A stretch of DNA of 64,000 nt, taken from positions 104,296,021 through 104,360,020 of the forward strand of contig CM076991.1 in the NCBI GenBank assembly GCA_039090855.1. Direction: 5' to 3'. Positions 40,991-53,372 of the stretch are shown one piece after another. The translations under genes and the position numbers were made by a program. The notes beneath the pieces are model-generated. The model made no database searches. It was not told where the DNA came from and saw nothing but the letters and a program-made list of their open reading frames with translations. Each line of letters opens with the position of its first letter. Positions within the stretch are counted from its first letter, which is position 1. Source of the stretch: Macrothele yani (lineage: Eukaryota > Arthropoda > Arachnida > Araneae > Macrothelidae).

Positions 40991-43254
40991 TTTTTTAATT
41001 AACTCGAGCTATTATTTCCTTATCTAGTACAAAAAAGTGTAGTTTATATGCAACCATATGTCATTGTTTAAGACTGAACAGCCCTTTTTCAAGCTTTATC
41101 ATTTCTTTAATTTTCTTTGGACCGAAACAAAAAAATTCGAATATGTAATAAGCAGTATTTTTTTCTCTTTAAACTCCAGTTTAATTCTCTACGTTGGTTT
41201 CTCAGTAAGACTTGGTTAAAATACCTGCTAACTGAAATGTAGAGATAAAAAGAGAAAATTCGCACACAACTCATTCGCCGTGGTGTAAAACTGAATGCTA
41301 AGGTTTGGGGATTTGTAATATTCTCCTAATTAGAAAAGGAGTTTAATTTATGACCGTGTTTAATTTGATTCCTAAAAGAAAAAAGAAATTTTTGTAATTC
41401 TTACCCTAAGACAATGTTTTGCGATCAGTCGCACTTTAGTTGTACACTAAGGGATGTATACTTTCTCTCTTTTCTTCTTTCCTTTCTTGCCTTTTTTTAT
41501 TTTTTTGTTCCTCTTTTTTTTAACAAAGAGTAGTTCACTAATTAGAAACTGATAAATATGGATCTGCTTGGTCGCACGAATTTCATGTTTCCTCCGACAC
41601 TCAGCGCGCGTTCTCTAGAAGGCCACGAGATTTCCTCGTAGATGAATTGGCTGCGATAAAAAATCAAACAGTTATTTTCGAAAGAGTGAAAAGAGGCAAA
41701 GTTTACACATATGAAATATGCATAACGCAGCATTTTTCTGATAAAGAAAACAAAGCACTAATTGTATTTCCACTTCCCAGCTGGAATAGCTCATTTGGAA
41801 AATGAATTACTATAATTACTTCTAATTAGTACGGCAGGGATGAAGAACCAGAGGGAATAAAGGAAAACATAGCACTTAATCTCGTTATTTTATCTTGTTC
41901 TTCTTCATTTTCAGCATCAAACACACACATATGCACTTATATATACATAAATAAATATATATATATATATTCTTATATCCCTCCACTCTGCTCCACATAT
42001 CAATTCGTCTTTCTTTACAGCAGTCAAAGAAAAAAATGGGTATATTCCCATGAAATTGTGTTAAGCAATTCCCTTAAAAGAACTTTTTAATAAGCTTCTT
42101 TTTGCTAAAGAACGTCAATGCACACGAGAAACTTACAGTATTTTGGGACTCTTTGGAGAGAATGATAATTGGTTTAGGAAAAGAAACTCCCTAATCTTTG
42201 TTCTTGTAGATTCCGTGAACCCAAAATTTAAAGAAGTCTTGAAAATTTTAAAAGAAATATTCCGAAGAACGTTAGAGATACTTTACAAAATTAATGCATT
42301 CTGAACGGAAGGTTTTACTTAACTGACATGAAAAGTTTTGTAAACACCATTTTTTGTTTAAATGAGCGGTCCTCACACGAAACTAGTAAAAACGTTTCGT
42401 GCCATTAAGGAGGAATTTTTATTTTCTTAAAAAAAAAAAAACGGGCACAAACTTAATTAAAAGTGAAATATGTAAAAATATCGTTTCTGACGTACGAAGG
42501 ATTTCTTTCGCCCTTCGGATTTCGGAACGTAAAATTTTAATTAAACATAACGAGCTTTAAATACTTTATGAGATTGTTTATTTTACGCTGATCTATCCCG
42601 TGACATAACAAGGGATTTTTTTTAATTTAGGAATATTGAGTAAGGAATGCCGACTCAATATAAAGGCATTTATTAAATGCATTCCTTTTGCCTCATGCGT
42701 GCTATTCCTGAAGCAAAGAAATCTTTCTTTTACTATATCTACCTGTCGCACGCTATTACTTTTTCATCGTAGCTACCAATACGTTTATAAAAGGGATAGG
42801 ACTCATTTTGATTCTTGTAATAAAGCTACTCGTTTGATGACTGCTGCAAAAACGAAACTTAATAAGAAATCCATGGGTGCAATGAGCATGGATTTTATAA
42901 AATCCCAAAACTACTATTCCGTTCTAGAGTATTGTATATGTTTTAAAGTTTACAGTTATTTTCAGGGTACAGCGACAACCATGAGACATTTAAGGGATAT
43001 AGGCTGTCGTCCAATCATAATTTGCTCCAGGGATGGGCAAGACGAGGGACGGAGAATTCGCATCACTCACACGACCACACCGAGCTACAGTCTGGTACAT
43101 ACTAAGTGGAATTAAATCATAACACACGATACGGTTTACTAATTCCTCACATTGGACGGTACTTAGATAGGTGGATTAAGGAATGTTATTTTCGTAAAAC
43201 CAATGAAAGAACGTATGTGCCATAATCATAACCGTTTTAAAACATTAGCAATCC
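40991..43254. other. AT-rich spacer without recognised genes
   Basis: Contains an (AT)n tract near 41955. A 159-codon frame at 42636-43115 has no recognisable domain or compositional sign of coding. Nothing else can be supported. Confidence 0.45.
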
Positions 43255-43770
43255 ACTGTTGGATGAAGGTCTCCTCAAGTGTTTTTTAACAACGGCCTGC
43301 CTTCAGCAAGTCTTCTCTATGTCATTCCGGCATTCTTCCGAATTTCATCCACAATGTTCCCAAGGGTTCTTCTTCAGAGTATTTTGCTGTCCCGTATAAA
43401 GTCTAACATTTCTGTTATCCATTGGTGGTTCGTTCTTCTGGCAACATGTCCAGCCCATTGCCATATCAAGAATTTTACTCTGATCATGATGTCTTCCACT
43501 CTTGTCATTTTCCTGATCCACGCGAGTTCCTCTTCTTATCTTTCCTGATTACACCAAGCATACTTCTCTCCATGCTTATTTCAGTTGTCTGCAGCCTTTG
43601 TATGTTTTTTCTAGTTAGGGTCTTTGCTCCGCACGTAAGAACTGCAAGGATTAATTTATTAAACAATCTTCTTATAAGACATAATGCTCTTGAAAGCTTA
43701 CTGTTTCTCCCAAAAGCTCTCCAACCAAGTTTTATACACCAATTATTAAAAATTAATATTTACTAAACTA
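43255..43770 (-). pseudogene. Non-LTR reverse transcriptase 3' relic (minus strand)
   Basis: Reading the minus strand: LAVLTCGAKTLTRKNIQRLQ, then TTEISMERSMLGVIRKDKK, followed by broken frames with RRTNHQW and RNAGMT-like pieces. This is the segment following the RT thumb in RTE/craft-type LINEs, whose intact form reads LTYGAETWTLTKK. The same family occurs on the plus strand at 55700-56410. It is truncated at its 5' end and decayed by several stops. Confidence 0.7.
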
Positions 43771-44375
43771 CAGAGGCGGCAATAGTAAGTATATTTCGAC
43801 TGTTTAGTGTTTCGAAAACAATATTTATTTTTTATTAATATATATTATTCAGATTTAAACGAACATAAGAAACGGCCCTGGCACTGATGAAATGTGATGT
43901 TGCTACGAAAATCCATTTGCGCATGCGCAAGCTAAAATCTGATCACAAGATGGAAAAAAAATTGAACCGCAAGTAGGCTAATTAGAGGGACTGGTAAAGT
44001 TTGGTCTAGGATATCTACAGGTTACACCCAATTGGTTATACATCATTTTAATGCTGTCGTCGATAGCAGCGAGCGATAGCCAAATTTCGCTACGATGCGA
44101 TGTACCGTTTTCATAGTATCAAAAATGTATTTTTGTAATGATTTTGATCACATTTCGCATCAGGTATAATATTTTACGCAGACTGCAATGAGATATTGTT
44201 ACCTTCATGTAGAACATGATGAAATAATGTGCAGAGATAGTTTAGTAAAATACACTCTTTGCAAAAAAAGAAACGATGCAGCGTACAAAACTATGTTTAT
44301 TGGTGTAATTATATATGAGCATAAACATGCGAGCTTTCTCCAGAAGACGGGTGGCTTCATTAGGCAACAGTTGGG
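43771..44375. other. Unassigned spacer
   Basis: AT-rich; a short frame at 44188-44397 has no recognisable domain. Nothing else seen. Confidence 0.45.
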
Positions 44376-45625
44376 TCTGAAGGATGAGAAAATCTAATTA
44401 AAATTCGAACACGTTAACAATAATGAGACGTGATAAATGCTAAGAGTGAAACCTCGCATAGGCTACATCATTTCAGATTCAGACTTGCGCAATACCCAGG
44501 AGCGTGCGTCATGTAGCAGGTAGGTCGGAGGAAATGTCCTCGTTGCAAACATTTGGGTTGGATACTATTGAATAAAAAGTAGATCTCAATAGCATCCAAC
44601 CCAAACATTTGGGTTGGATACTGTTGTGATCCTATGCAGAAACTCAATAGTTGGATACATTGGATACCATTGAATAAAAAATAGACTTCAATAGCATCCA
44701 ACCCAAATATTTGAGTTGGATACTATTGACATCCTATCCAGGAACTCAATAGTTGGATACTTTGGATACTATTGAATAAAAATAGACCTCAATAGCATCC
44801 AACCCAAATATTTGAGTTGGATACTATTGACATACTATCCAGGAACTCAGTAGTTGGATACTTTGGATACTATTGAATAGTATACTATTGAATAAAATAT
44901 TGATCTCATTAGCATTCTACCCAAAACATTTGAGTTGGATACTACTGACATCTTATCCAGAAACTCAATAGCTGGATAATTTGGATACTATTCAAATAGT
45001 ATACTATTGAGATCCTGTCCAGGATCGGGATACTATTGAGATCCTATCCAGGAATTCAATAGCTGGATACTTTGGATACTATTGAAATAGTATACTATTT
45101 GGATCCTATCCAGGATCTGGATACTATTGAATAAAAAGTAGATCTCAATAGCATACAACCCAAACATTTGAGTTGGATACCATTGAGATCTTATCCAGGA
45201 ACTCAATAGTTGGATACTTTTGATAATATTGAATAAAAAATAGAATTCAACAGCATCCAACCCAAATATTTGACTTGGATACTATTGACATGCTGTCCAG
45301 GAACTCAGTAGTTAAATACTTTGGATACTATTGAAATACTATACTATTGAATGAAAAATAGATGTCAGTAGCATCCAACCCAAACATTTGAGTTGGATAC
45401 TTTTGAGATAGTGTGCTATTGAGATTCTATCCAGGATCTCCAACCAAAATGTTTACAGCGAGGACATTTCCACTGACCTACCTACTGTTTGGAGCGCGCT
45501 CCTGTGTGTTCGATGAGCTTGAATCAAAAAGCCTGCGCAGGTTTTACTCTTGGCATTTATCACGCATCATTATTGCTTATGAGTTTGAATTTTAATTAGA
45601 ACCTCTCATTCTTCAGGCTGAACTG
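44376..45625. mobile_element. Small foldback element with ~105-bp hairpin-forming repeats
   Basis: Outer inverted arms at 44376-44560 and 45440-45625 match with mismatches (GTGATAAATGCTAAGAGTGA left; its partner is CGTGATAAATGCCAAGAGTA read inward from the right; also GAAATGTCCTCG). The core, 44545-45440, is about nine units built around CATCCAACCCAAA...TTTGAGTTGGATACTATTGA. No coding sequence and no confirmed target duplication. Confidence 0.7.
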
Positions 45626-45633
45626 TTATCGAG

Positions 45634-46195
45634 ATTTTAGAATTTCAGATTTTGCCGCAAATACATCAGAAGCATAAATTAACACTTACGGTCCCTGGTG
45701 GCCAAACCGTTCTTTACCAAAAATTAGAAATTGTATGCAAAATATTTTCCATCAGCAGATGGAAAAATATTTCAAATCGGAGTTTAAGAAGTAGAGATAT
45801 CGGAGAAAACGCAATTTACTTTTACGCCCTCTAGCGGAAAATATATATGTAACTTGAAAAAATGACTATACCTAAAATACTCTTCGACATAAATGAAATA
45901 GAATGGTGAAAGAATTTTTTCAGTCGGATGTTTAGAAGCAAATATATGGAATAAAATGTATTTTGAATTCGATATCATCTGAATTTACGCCCTCTAGCGG
46001 CAAAACTGTACATCATAAAAAAAGAAAAAAAGAGAAATAAAGGATCATCTTTCGGATATTTCAGGCTTCCCAATGCAGAAAATAATTTTTCAAATCGGGC
46101 TACTAGTTGCAGAGATATGGTGTCCACAGACAGACGGACGGGCAAACCGATAACATAAGCACGATCTTTTTTTTTTTACAAAGACGTGCTAAAAA
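45634..46195 (-). repeat. ~150-bp repeat block B (partial)
   Basis: Minus-strand member of the block A family, about 3.5 units. Outer end CGATC...TTTACAAAGACGTGCTAAAAA at 46195; the inner part is missing. Motifs GCCCTCTAGCGG at 45827 and 45990. Confidence 0.78.
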
Positions 46196-48453
46196 TTTTC
46201 AGAATGTTATTACAAATAAAACAAAATCACATGTTTCAGTAATTTTCGTTTTTCCCCTACACTTTCTTCATTTTTAATAAATATTTTATATATATTTTTT
46301 GATATTTTTATTGCAAAAAATCCTAGCCGTGGTAATAATATCTTTTAGACGTCATTCGGACAGCTAAATAGAAAAGCATTAAGTTGGAAATAAAGCTCCT
46401 ATCTGTTATCTGTATTTAGCCTGCAATAGAATGTAGATATGTGCGTTAATTTATGAGTAGTTAATTTTTCATTTTGTGACGTTCTTTTAACGTGCACCTT
46501 GTGCAGTGTAAATACAGATTGATCGATTAATCGAATGGCAGTCATTCTCGTGGGATTAACTATCATAATAACGCTTGGAGTTGGGTTTGGCAAGATCTGC
46601 ATATTTTAAACGATTTTTCTCTATATTTGAAATTTTACGAGAAAATGATTGCTCCACTTTTAAACAGAGATTTTTCATGCTATGTGTTTGTTCCGTTCTT
46701 ATTTCCATTTATTCTTTGAATCTAATTAATGTTTTTCGTGTAATTGAAGAGTGGAAAATGTACGAGACTAAGAGAACAAGAGAGTAAAGCAAATAATATG
46801 CTTGCCTCTCGTTAACATTATAATTTCGAGTTGATTTCTTTCGCTAAGCTGGAATGCTGTTAATTAAAATGAGGTAAAATATTCGGTTCAGAGAATTTAA
46901 ATCATTGGGAAAATAATGCCGTCTAAATCACGTAGTACTTTTCTAAAACTTTCTTATTTGTGAGGTTTCCATCTCCAAGTATATGAGAGAATGCATTTTC
47001 CTTTTATACAACAAACCCCACGGTAGCCTCTGCTGATTTAATTTTTTTTTTCAACCAGTGTTTTAAGTAATGATGAGGAATGGAGCTTCAGGGACTCTTT
47101 TTCAAAGATTTGTGAATGTGTGCTTCGTCTTGAAAAATTGCAAGGTACTTTTCCCCTTCTCGTGTCTTGTCAGCCGCTGTGGTAATTTATCCCTAGATTA
47201 TGTATACTTTGGTTTCCTTCTTTTGTATGTTCTGGCTGAAACAGATTTCACTTTCGAATTCAGATGAATTTTTTGTCTGCGTTCTGCTCTTTTGCTGTAC
47301 TACATTTTAATTAACGTACTTCGCCTAGTATGTTCTAAAAAGAATCTCAGCAACATGTTCGAAATGTCTACTAAGGCTGATTTTCTTCAACGACATGTTT
47401 GGCGTCTTTTAATAGCGTCCAAAGGGAAACTATTTGCATTTTCAGTTTCCTGTCTGAATCGCAGTTTCAATGTTGCGTGGATCTTTCTAACGCATTTCTG
47501 TTTCAAAGTGTTCATCCAAGCATTTTATTACTGCATCATACATCAGTATGCTGTACAAAAAAGGGAAGGGATGCCTTTAGAGATGTTAAGAACATACTCA
47601 AAAATATTGGGAAAAAAATGCATTTAATTCTCCTTAAGATAAAGGATTTTATGATACAATAAATGCGCTTCAACTCTCTGTTCGAGATTGCTTTACATTT
47701 ACCGACTACTCGTCAAACTTTATACCTGAAATAAGAAAGTTGGGGTATTTAAAGAATGGAATTAACCAATTTTTCTGTCAAACTGTGCAGCATTGATATC
47801 GCACGAATGAGCTAATATACGAGAGAGATCTTAAAGAAAATGTCAAAAAGATACTAAATACACCACAATAACCAAGAAGACAATAATGTCACATAAATCT
47901 GTAATTTTTATTGTAAGAAAGAAAATTTTAATGCACCGAGATCTCGCCTGCCAATGGGAGGTTTTGTCAAGGTAAGTTACATAAGATGAATAATAGCTCG
48001 TTGGTGTGTGTGGAGTTTAAAATTAAACTCCGAACAACACAACGAGGTTTGAAATTGTAAATAACTGTATAACAATACAAACCCATGAACTTACGATAGT
48101 CATTACGTGGGTCCAGTGTTCAAGTAGTGTAACAGGTCAGATCCGGTGCAGACAGGGAACCACTGTGGCAGTTCAACCGATACACTCTCATTGCATACAT
48201 CATTTCTTGTGACGATTTCAAAGGTTTCCCTGATCGCGGTTCTCCTGAAAGTTGTGAACGAAACCAGCAGTTTCTTTACATTCCATAGGCTGACAGTTCC
48301 CTCAGTGAGCGCTGAGGAGGGGAGGGGCTCACTGTTAAGAGGGCCTCTAGCTTCTGTAGAAGGATTTTTCAAATTTTTTGCTGAAATTTCATATGAAACT
48401 AGTTAAAGAAATAGTCAGGAATCTTTGACGACAGTTTTGAAAGAAGTATTAAA
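46196..48453. other. AT-rich spacer without recognised genes
   Basis: Several short frames (for example 47292-47627 and, on the minus strand, 48372-48103) show no domains. I see no splice-site pattern I would defend. Confidence 0.45.
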
Positions 48454-50365
48454 CAAGAAAGATGACACCGAGTTTTCGGGTGTAATAAGCACGTCTTTTG
48501 AATCCTTTCTGACGCAAATTAAATTTATCAAAGCTATTCAAAGTCAATGGAACCGGTATAGAAAACAATAGTATCTGACGGAAGAAAGAAGTTTTTTAAT
48601 CGGGTTTTTATTTCCTCAGATATTGCTGTAAACGGAATCGTGAGCTTACGCCTTATGGTTGCAGACTTGTGCGTTGAGAAAAACATGAATTTATATGAGA
48701 AACATTTCACACCGGGAACGCTCTCCAACATAGAAATAATTTTTCAAATCGGACACTTAGAAACAGAGATTTCGGCAAAAATAAGACGTGACTTTACGTC
48801 CCTTAGTGAAAAAACCATGCATTATTTTAGGAAAAAGGTATTCCAAAAGGTTTTTCTATATGAGCGGTATCGGTCCAAGAAAAAAAAAAATTAGTCGGGG
48901 TTTCAGGAGCCCAGATTTTGCTACAAATACTTCAGGAGCAAGAGTTAACACCTTGGCCCCCCTGGTGGCCAAAACATTCTTTACCAAACATTAGAAATTA
49001 TGAGAAAAAATATTTTCCATCAGGTCTTGTATGCGATACAGGAAGAATTTTTCAAATCGGAGTTTTAGAAGCAGAAATAACGCAGAAAACGCAATTTACC
49101 TTTGTGCCCTCTAGCGGGAAGTTTATGATTTATTTGAAAATTTGGAATTTATGGGAAAAGCATTTCGTATGGGAAACACAATCCAACAAAGAAGGAATTT
49201 TTCAAATCGGTCTCCTAGAAGTAAAGATATCGACAAAAATAAGATATACATCTACGCCCTTTGGCGTAGAAACCATGCATTATTTCAAGAAGAAAATGTT
49301 CCGAAAACGTTTGTCGCAATGAGTGGTATCGGTCAACAAACGACTTTTCTTTCAATCGAGATTTTGGAAGCTCATATTTTGCTGCAAATACATCAGAAGC
49401 GAAAATTAAGACTTACGCCACCTGGTGGCCAAACCATTTTATACAAAAAATATTAATCATGTGCAAAGTATTTTCCACCAGGAGCTGTATCCGGTGCAGA
49501 AAGAATTTTTCAAATAGGAGTTTTAGTAGCAGAGAACGCAATTTACCTTTACGCCCCCTAGCGGAAAGTTTATGAATTACTTGAAAATTTTGAAATTATA
49601 CGAAAAACGTGTCACACTGAAAACACTATCTAACAATGAAGGATTTTTTCAAATCGGACTCCTAGAAGTACAGATATTGACTAAAGTAAAATATACATCT
49701 ACGCCCCTGGCGAAGAGACTGTGGAATATTTTAAAAAGAAAATATTCCAAAAAGGTTTATCAATGTGAGTGGCATCAGTCCTCGAAAGAATTTTTTCAAT
49801 CGACATTTCAGAAGCTCAGAATTTATGGCAAATACATCACAAGCAAAATTTAACACTTACGCCCTCTGGTGGCTAAAGTATTTTTTACCAAAATATTGGA
49901 AATTATATGCAAAAGATTTTCCATCACGAGGTGCATCCGCTGAAGCAAAAAATTTTCAAATCGGAATTTTAGAAGAAGAGTTATCGGGAAAAATGTAATT
50001 TAGTTTTACGCCCCCTAGCGGAAAATCTATGCGTAATTTGAGAAAGTAACTATATCTAAAATACTCTTCGACATAAATGGATACCAAAGATAAAAAAAAT
50101 TCAATCGGATGTTTAGAAGCAAATATGTGGAATAAAACGTATATTTGAATTCGACATCATCTGCATTTACGCCCTCTAGCGGCAAAATTGTACATCAAAA
50201 AAAAAACGAAATAAAGGATCATCATTCGCATATTTCAAGCTTCCCAATGCAAAAAAAATGTTTCAAATCGGACTAATAGTTGCAGAGATAGCGTGGGTAC
50301 AGACGGACGGACGCACAAATCGGTAACATAAGTACGATCTTTTTTTACAAAAGTCGTGCTAAAAA
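48454..50365 (-). repeat. ~150-bp repeat block C
   Basis: Complete minus-strand block: inner edge CAAGAAAGATGACACCGAGT and AAGCACGTCTTTTGAATCC, outer edge ACAAAAGTCGTGCTAAAAA at 50365. About twelve units, each with TTTTTCAAATCGGA and one of CGCCACCTGGTGG (49417), CGCCCTCTGGTGG (49860), or CGCCCCCTAGCGG (49552, 50010). Confidence 0.82.
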
Positions 50366-50600
50366 GAAAGCAATTTTTGTAATTTTTTTTTTTTCAGTGA
50401 ATAAGTAAAATCCTTAAGAAATAATTCTCGCTTTGGTTTATAAAAACTGGGTATCAGAAAAGTAGCCATTTAAAGGAATTCAGGCCCCTTTCCACAGCCA
50501 TAGCAATAATTTCTATACATGTATATTAACAAGAGAATGTGAATAAAAGATCACATAAATATATGAAATTTCTACAACAATGAGGATAAAGCGTTATATA

Positions 50601-51816
50601 CACAGTGTGGCAAAGAATTTTTAAGACTGGGTCTGTAAAATGAAATAGAAACAAGAAATTATAATTTGTTTTGGTTTGTTATTCAAAATAAGTGCCTCCG
50701 GCTTCAATACACTTGTTACAGCGATTTAATAATGATTCGAATGCCTGTTCCAGCTCACTTTGCGGAATTGCCTCCAAAGCACGCGTCGAAGCTGTTTGTA
50801 TGGTCGAAATATCATCAAAATAACACCCTTTTAACGTCATTTTAAGTTTTGGGAATAAAGAAAAGTCGCAGGGTGCTAAATCAGGCGAATACGGTGGATG
50901 ATTCAAAATTGGGCGAATGCGACGAATTCTGCCCATCAAACGCCTCAAAACATTTAAATAAAAATTACCAGTAATTGTTTGTCCACTTGGAACAAATTTT
51001 TTGTGGATAATACCCTTACTATCGAATAATGTAATGATCATTGTTTTGATTTTCGATGGAACTTTTCTTGCTTTTTTGGCTTGTGGTGAGTATTTTGACT
51101 TCCATTCCGCACTTTATCTCTTTGTTTAAGGATCATATTGAAAACACCATGTTTCATCACCTGTAACAATTGATTTTAAGAAGTTTGGATCATTTTCAGT
51201 GGCTGAAATTGATGTCTCCGCAATGTGCACTTCTCCTTGATTTTTGTTCATTGGTTAACGTGTGTGGAACAAATTTAGCACAGACTTTTGTTTTGCCCAA
51301 ATCTTCATGCAGGATGGTTCGAATCGTTTCTTTGTTGATGTTTAAGGACTCTTCCATCATTCTTAGTGACGCACATCGATTGTTTGCCCCGAAATCACGC
51401 ACTTTTTCCATAATCTCAGGTGTCCTAGATGAACTTGGTCTTCCGGTATGCTTATCATCTTCTAGCGTATCTTTTCCTTCCAAAAAACGTTTGTGCCACA
51501 AGGAAAACATTTGATCTACTTAAACAAAACTCACCGTAAACTTGTTTCATCATTTGGTACGTTTCCGAGGCACTTTTACCAAGTTTTGCGTTAAATTTAA
51601 TAACAACCCTTTGTTCCATCTTAATAATTCAACATGAAAAAAATTTTACTTCTCTAATGAACGGCCGTTTCGTTTGAGTTATTTTAACAACTGCGCAGTA
51701 CTTTTGACAGAAAGCAAGCAGATGGTCACGGTTTATAACGCATTCGCGATTGCACTGGTGGCGCCACCGTAGGCTGAAATCTAGCACCAGTCTTAAAAAT
51801 TCTTTGACGCACTGTG
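50601..51816 (-). mobile_element. Mariner transposon with TA duplication
   Basis: Inverted ends CACAGTGTGGCAAAGAATTT (50601) and AAATTCTTTGACGCACTGTG (to 51816), flanked by TA on both sides. Length is 1216 bp. It lies in the spacer between repeat blocks C and D and carries a minus-strand transposase. Confidence 0.9.
50679..51620 (-). pseudogene. Mariner transposase lacking the second catalytic segment
   Basis: Minus strand from about 51620: MEQRVVIKFNAKLGKSASET (HTH region), a shift near 51505, then SLWHKRFLEGKDTLEDDKHT, GRPSSSRTPEIMEKVRD, the VTGDETW-type first Asp (near 51155), KARKVPSKIKTMIITLFDSK, GQTITGNFYLNVLRRL, and NHPPYSPDLAPCDFSLFPKL (third Asp), ending at 50679. The stretch that should lie between RRIRRIRP and LNHPPYSPDL, including HDNAP with the second Asp, is absent in frame, so about 25-30 codons are deleted. 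One stop lies between FQYDP and the following KR. N-terminal recognition domain largely preserved. Confidence 0.85.
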
Positions 51817-51911
51817 TATATCACTTGTTTGCACATTATTACGCATCCTTCAGAATATAATGAGCTAAAGGTGTTCTTCACGTGAACGAAAAAAACAGAG
51901 ATCTGTATCAC

Positions 51912-53372
51912 TTTTTAGCACGTCTCCTGTAAAAAAAGATCGTGCTTATGTTATCGGTTTGTACATCCGTCCGTCCGTTCGTCTGTAGACATCATATCTC
52001 TGCAACTATTAGTCCGATTTCAAAAGAAGTTCTCTTTGAATTGGGAAGCTTGAGATATGCGAATGATGATCCTTTATTATTATTTATTTTTTTCTTTTGC
52101 GATGTACAATTTCGCCGATAGAGAAGGTAAATGCGGAAGATGTCGAATTCAAAATACATTTTATTCCATATATTTGCTTCTAAAGATCCGATTGAAAAAC
52201 TTCTTTTACTCGTATCTTTCAATTCCATTTATGTCTAAGAGTATTTTAAGTAGTTACTTTTTTAAGTTACGCATAGATTTTTCGCTAGAGGGCGTAAAAG
52301 TTAATTACGTTTTCTCCGATATCTCACCTTCCAAAACTCCGATTTGAATTTTTTTTTCTTCAGTGGATACAGCTCCTGATGGAAAATCTTTTGCATGCAA
52401 TTTCTAATTTTTGGCAAAGAATGGTTTGGCCACCAGGGGCGTAAGAGTATTTGCCATAAAATCTTCGCTTCTAAACTCTGGATTGAAAAAACTCTTTCAT
52501 GGGCCACTCATGTCGGTAACCTTTTCGGAATATTTTCTTCTTAAAATATTGCATTGTTTCTCCGCGAAACGAGGGGGAGGGAGGGGGTACATTCATATCT
52601 TATGTTTGTCAATATCTCTGTTTTTAGTGGTCCGAGTTGAAAAATTATTTCTTTATTGGATAGATTTCCCGGTGTGACATGTTTTTCATATAAATTCATA
52701 ATTTTCAAGTACTTCACAGACTTTCCGCTAGGAGGCATAAAGTTAAATTGCGTTTCCCTCAATATCTCTGCTTCTAAAAGTCAGAATTGTAAAATTCTTT
52801 CCGCACCGGATACTGCTCCTGATGGGAAATTATTTGCATATAATTTCTAATTTTTGGTAAAAAATTGTTCGGCCACAAGGGGGAATAAGTGTTAATTTCT
52901 GCTTCTGATGCATTTGCAGCAAAATCTAAGCACCTGAAAACTCAACTAATTTTTTTTTCTTGGACCGATACGGCTCACATCGGAAAACCTTTTGAGAACA
53001 CTTTCTTCCTAAAATAGTGCATGGTTTTCCCGCCAGGGGACGTAAATGCATATGTTATATGTTTCCAAATCTCTGCTTCGAGGAGTCCGATTTGAAAAAT
53101 TCTTTCTTTGTTGGAGAGCGTTTCCGCTGCGAAATGTTTCTCATATAAATTCAAATTTTTCTGAACGTACAAGTCTGCAGCCAGAGGGCGTAAGTTTACG
53201 ATTCCGTTTGCAGCATTATCTGCGGGATTGAAAAACTTCTTTCTTCAGTCAATTACTACTGTTTTTATACCGGTTCCATTGCCTTTGAATAGCTTTGATA
53301 AATGTAATTCGCTTCAGAACGGATTCAAAAGACGTGCTCATTACTCCCAAAAATTCGGTGTCATCTTTCTTG
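51912..53372 (+). repeat. ~150-bp repeat block D
   Basis: Plus-strand block with outer edge TTTTTAGCACGTCTCCTGTA and inner edge TTCAAAAGACGTGCTCATTA...GGTGTCATCTTTCTTG. About nine units. Motifs include GCTAGAGGGCGTAAAAG (52283), GGCCACCAGGGGCGTAA (52428-52444), GCCAGGGGACGTAAATG (53031) and CCAGAGGGCGTAAG (53181). Confidence 0.82.

Noticed and set aside
42636..43115. 159-codon frame in an AT-rich spacer
   Set aside because: No recognisable domain, no supporting context, composition like the surrounding non-coding DNA.
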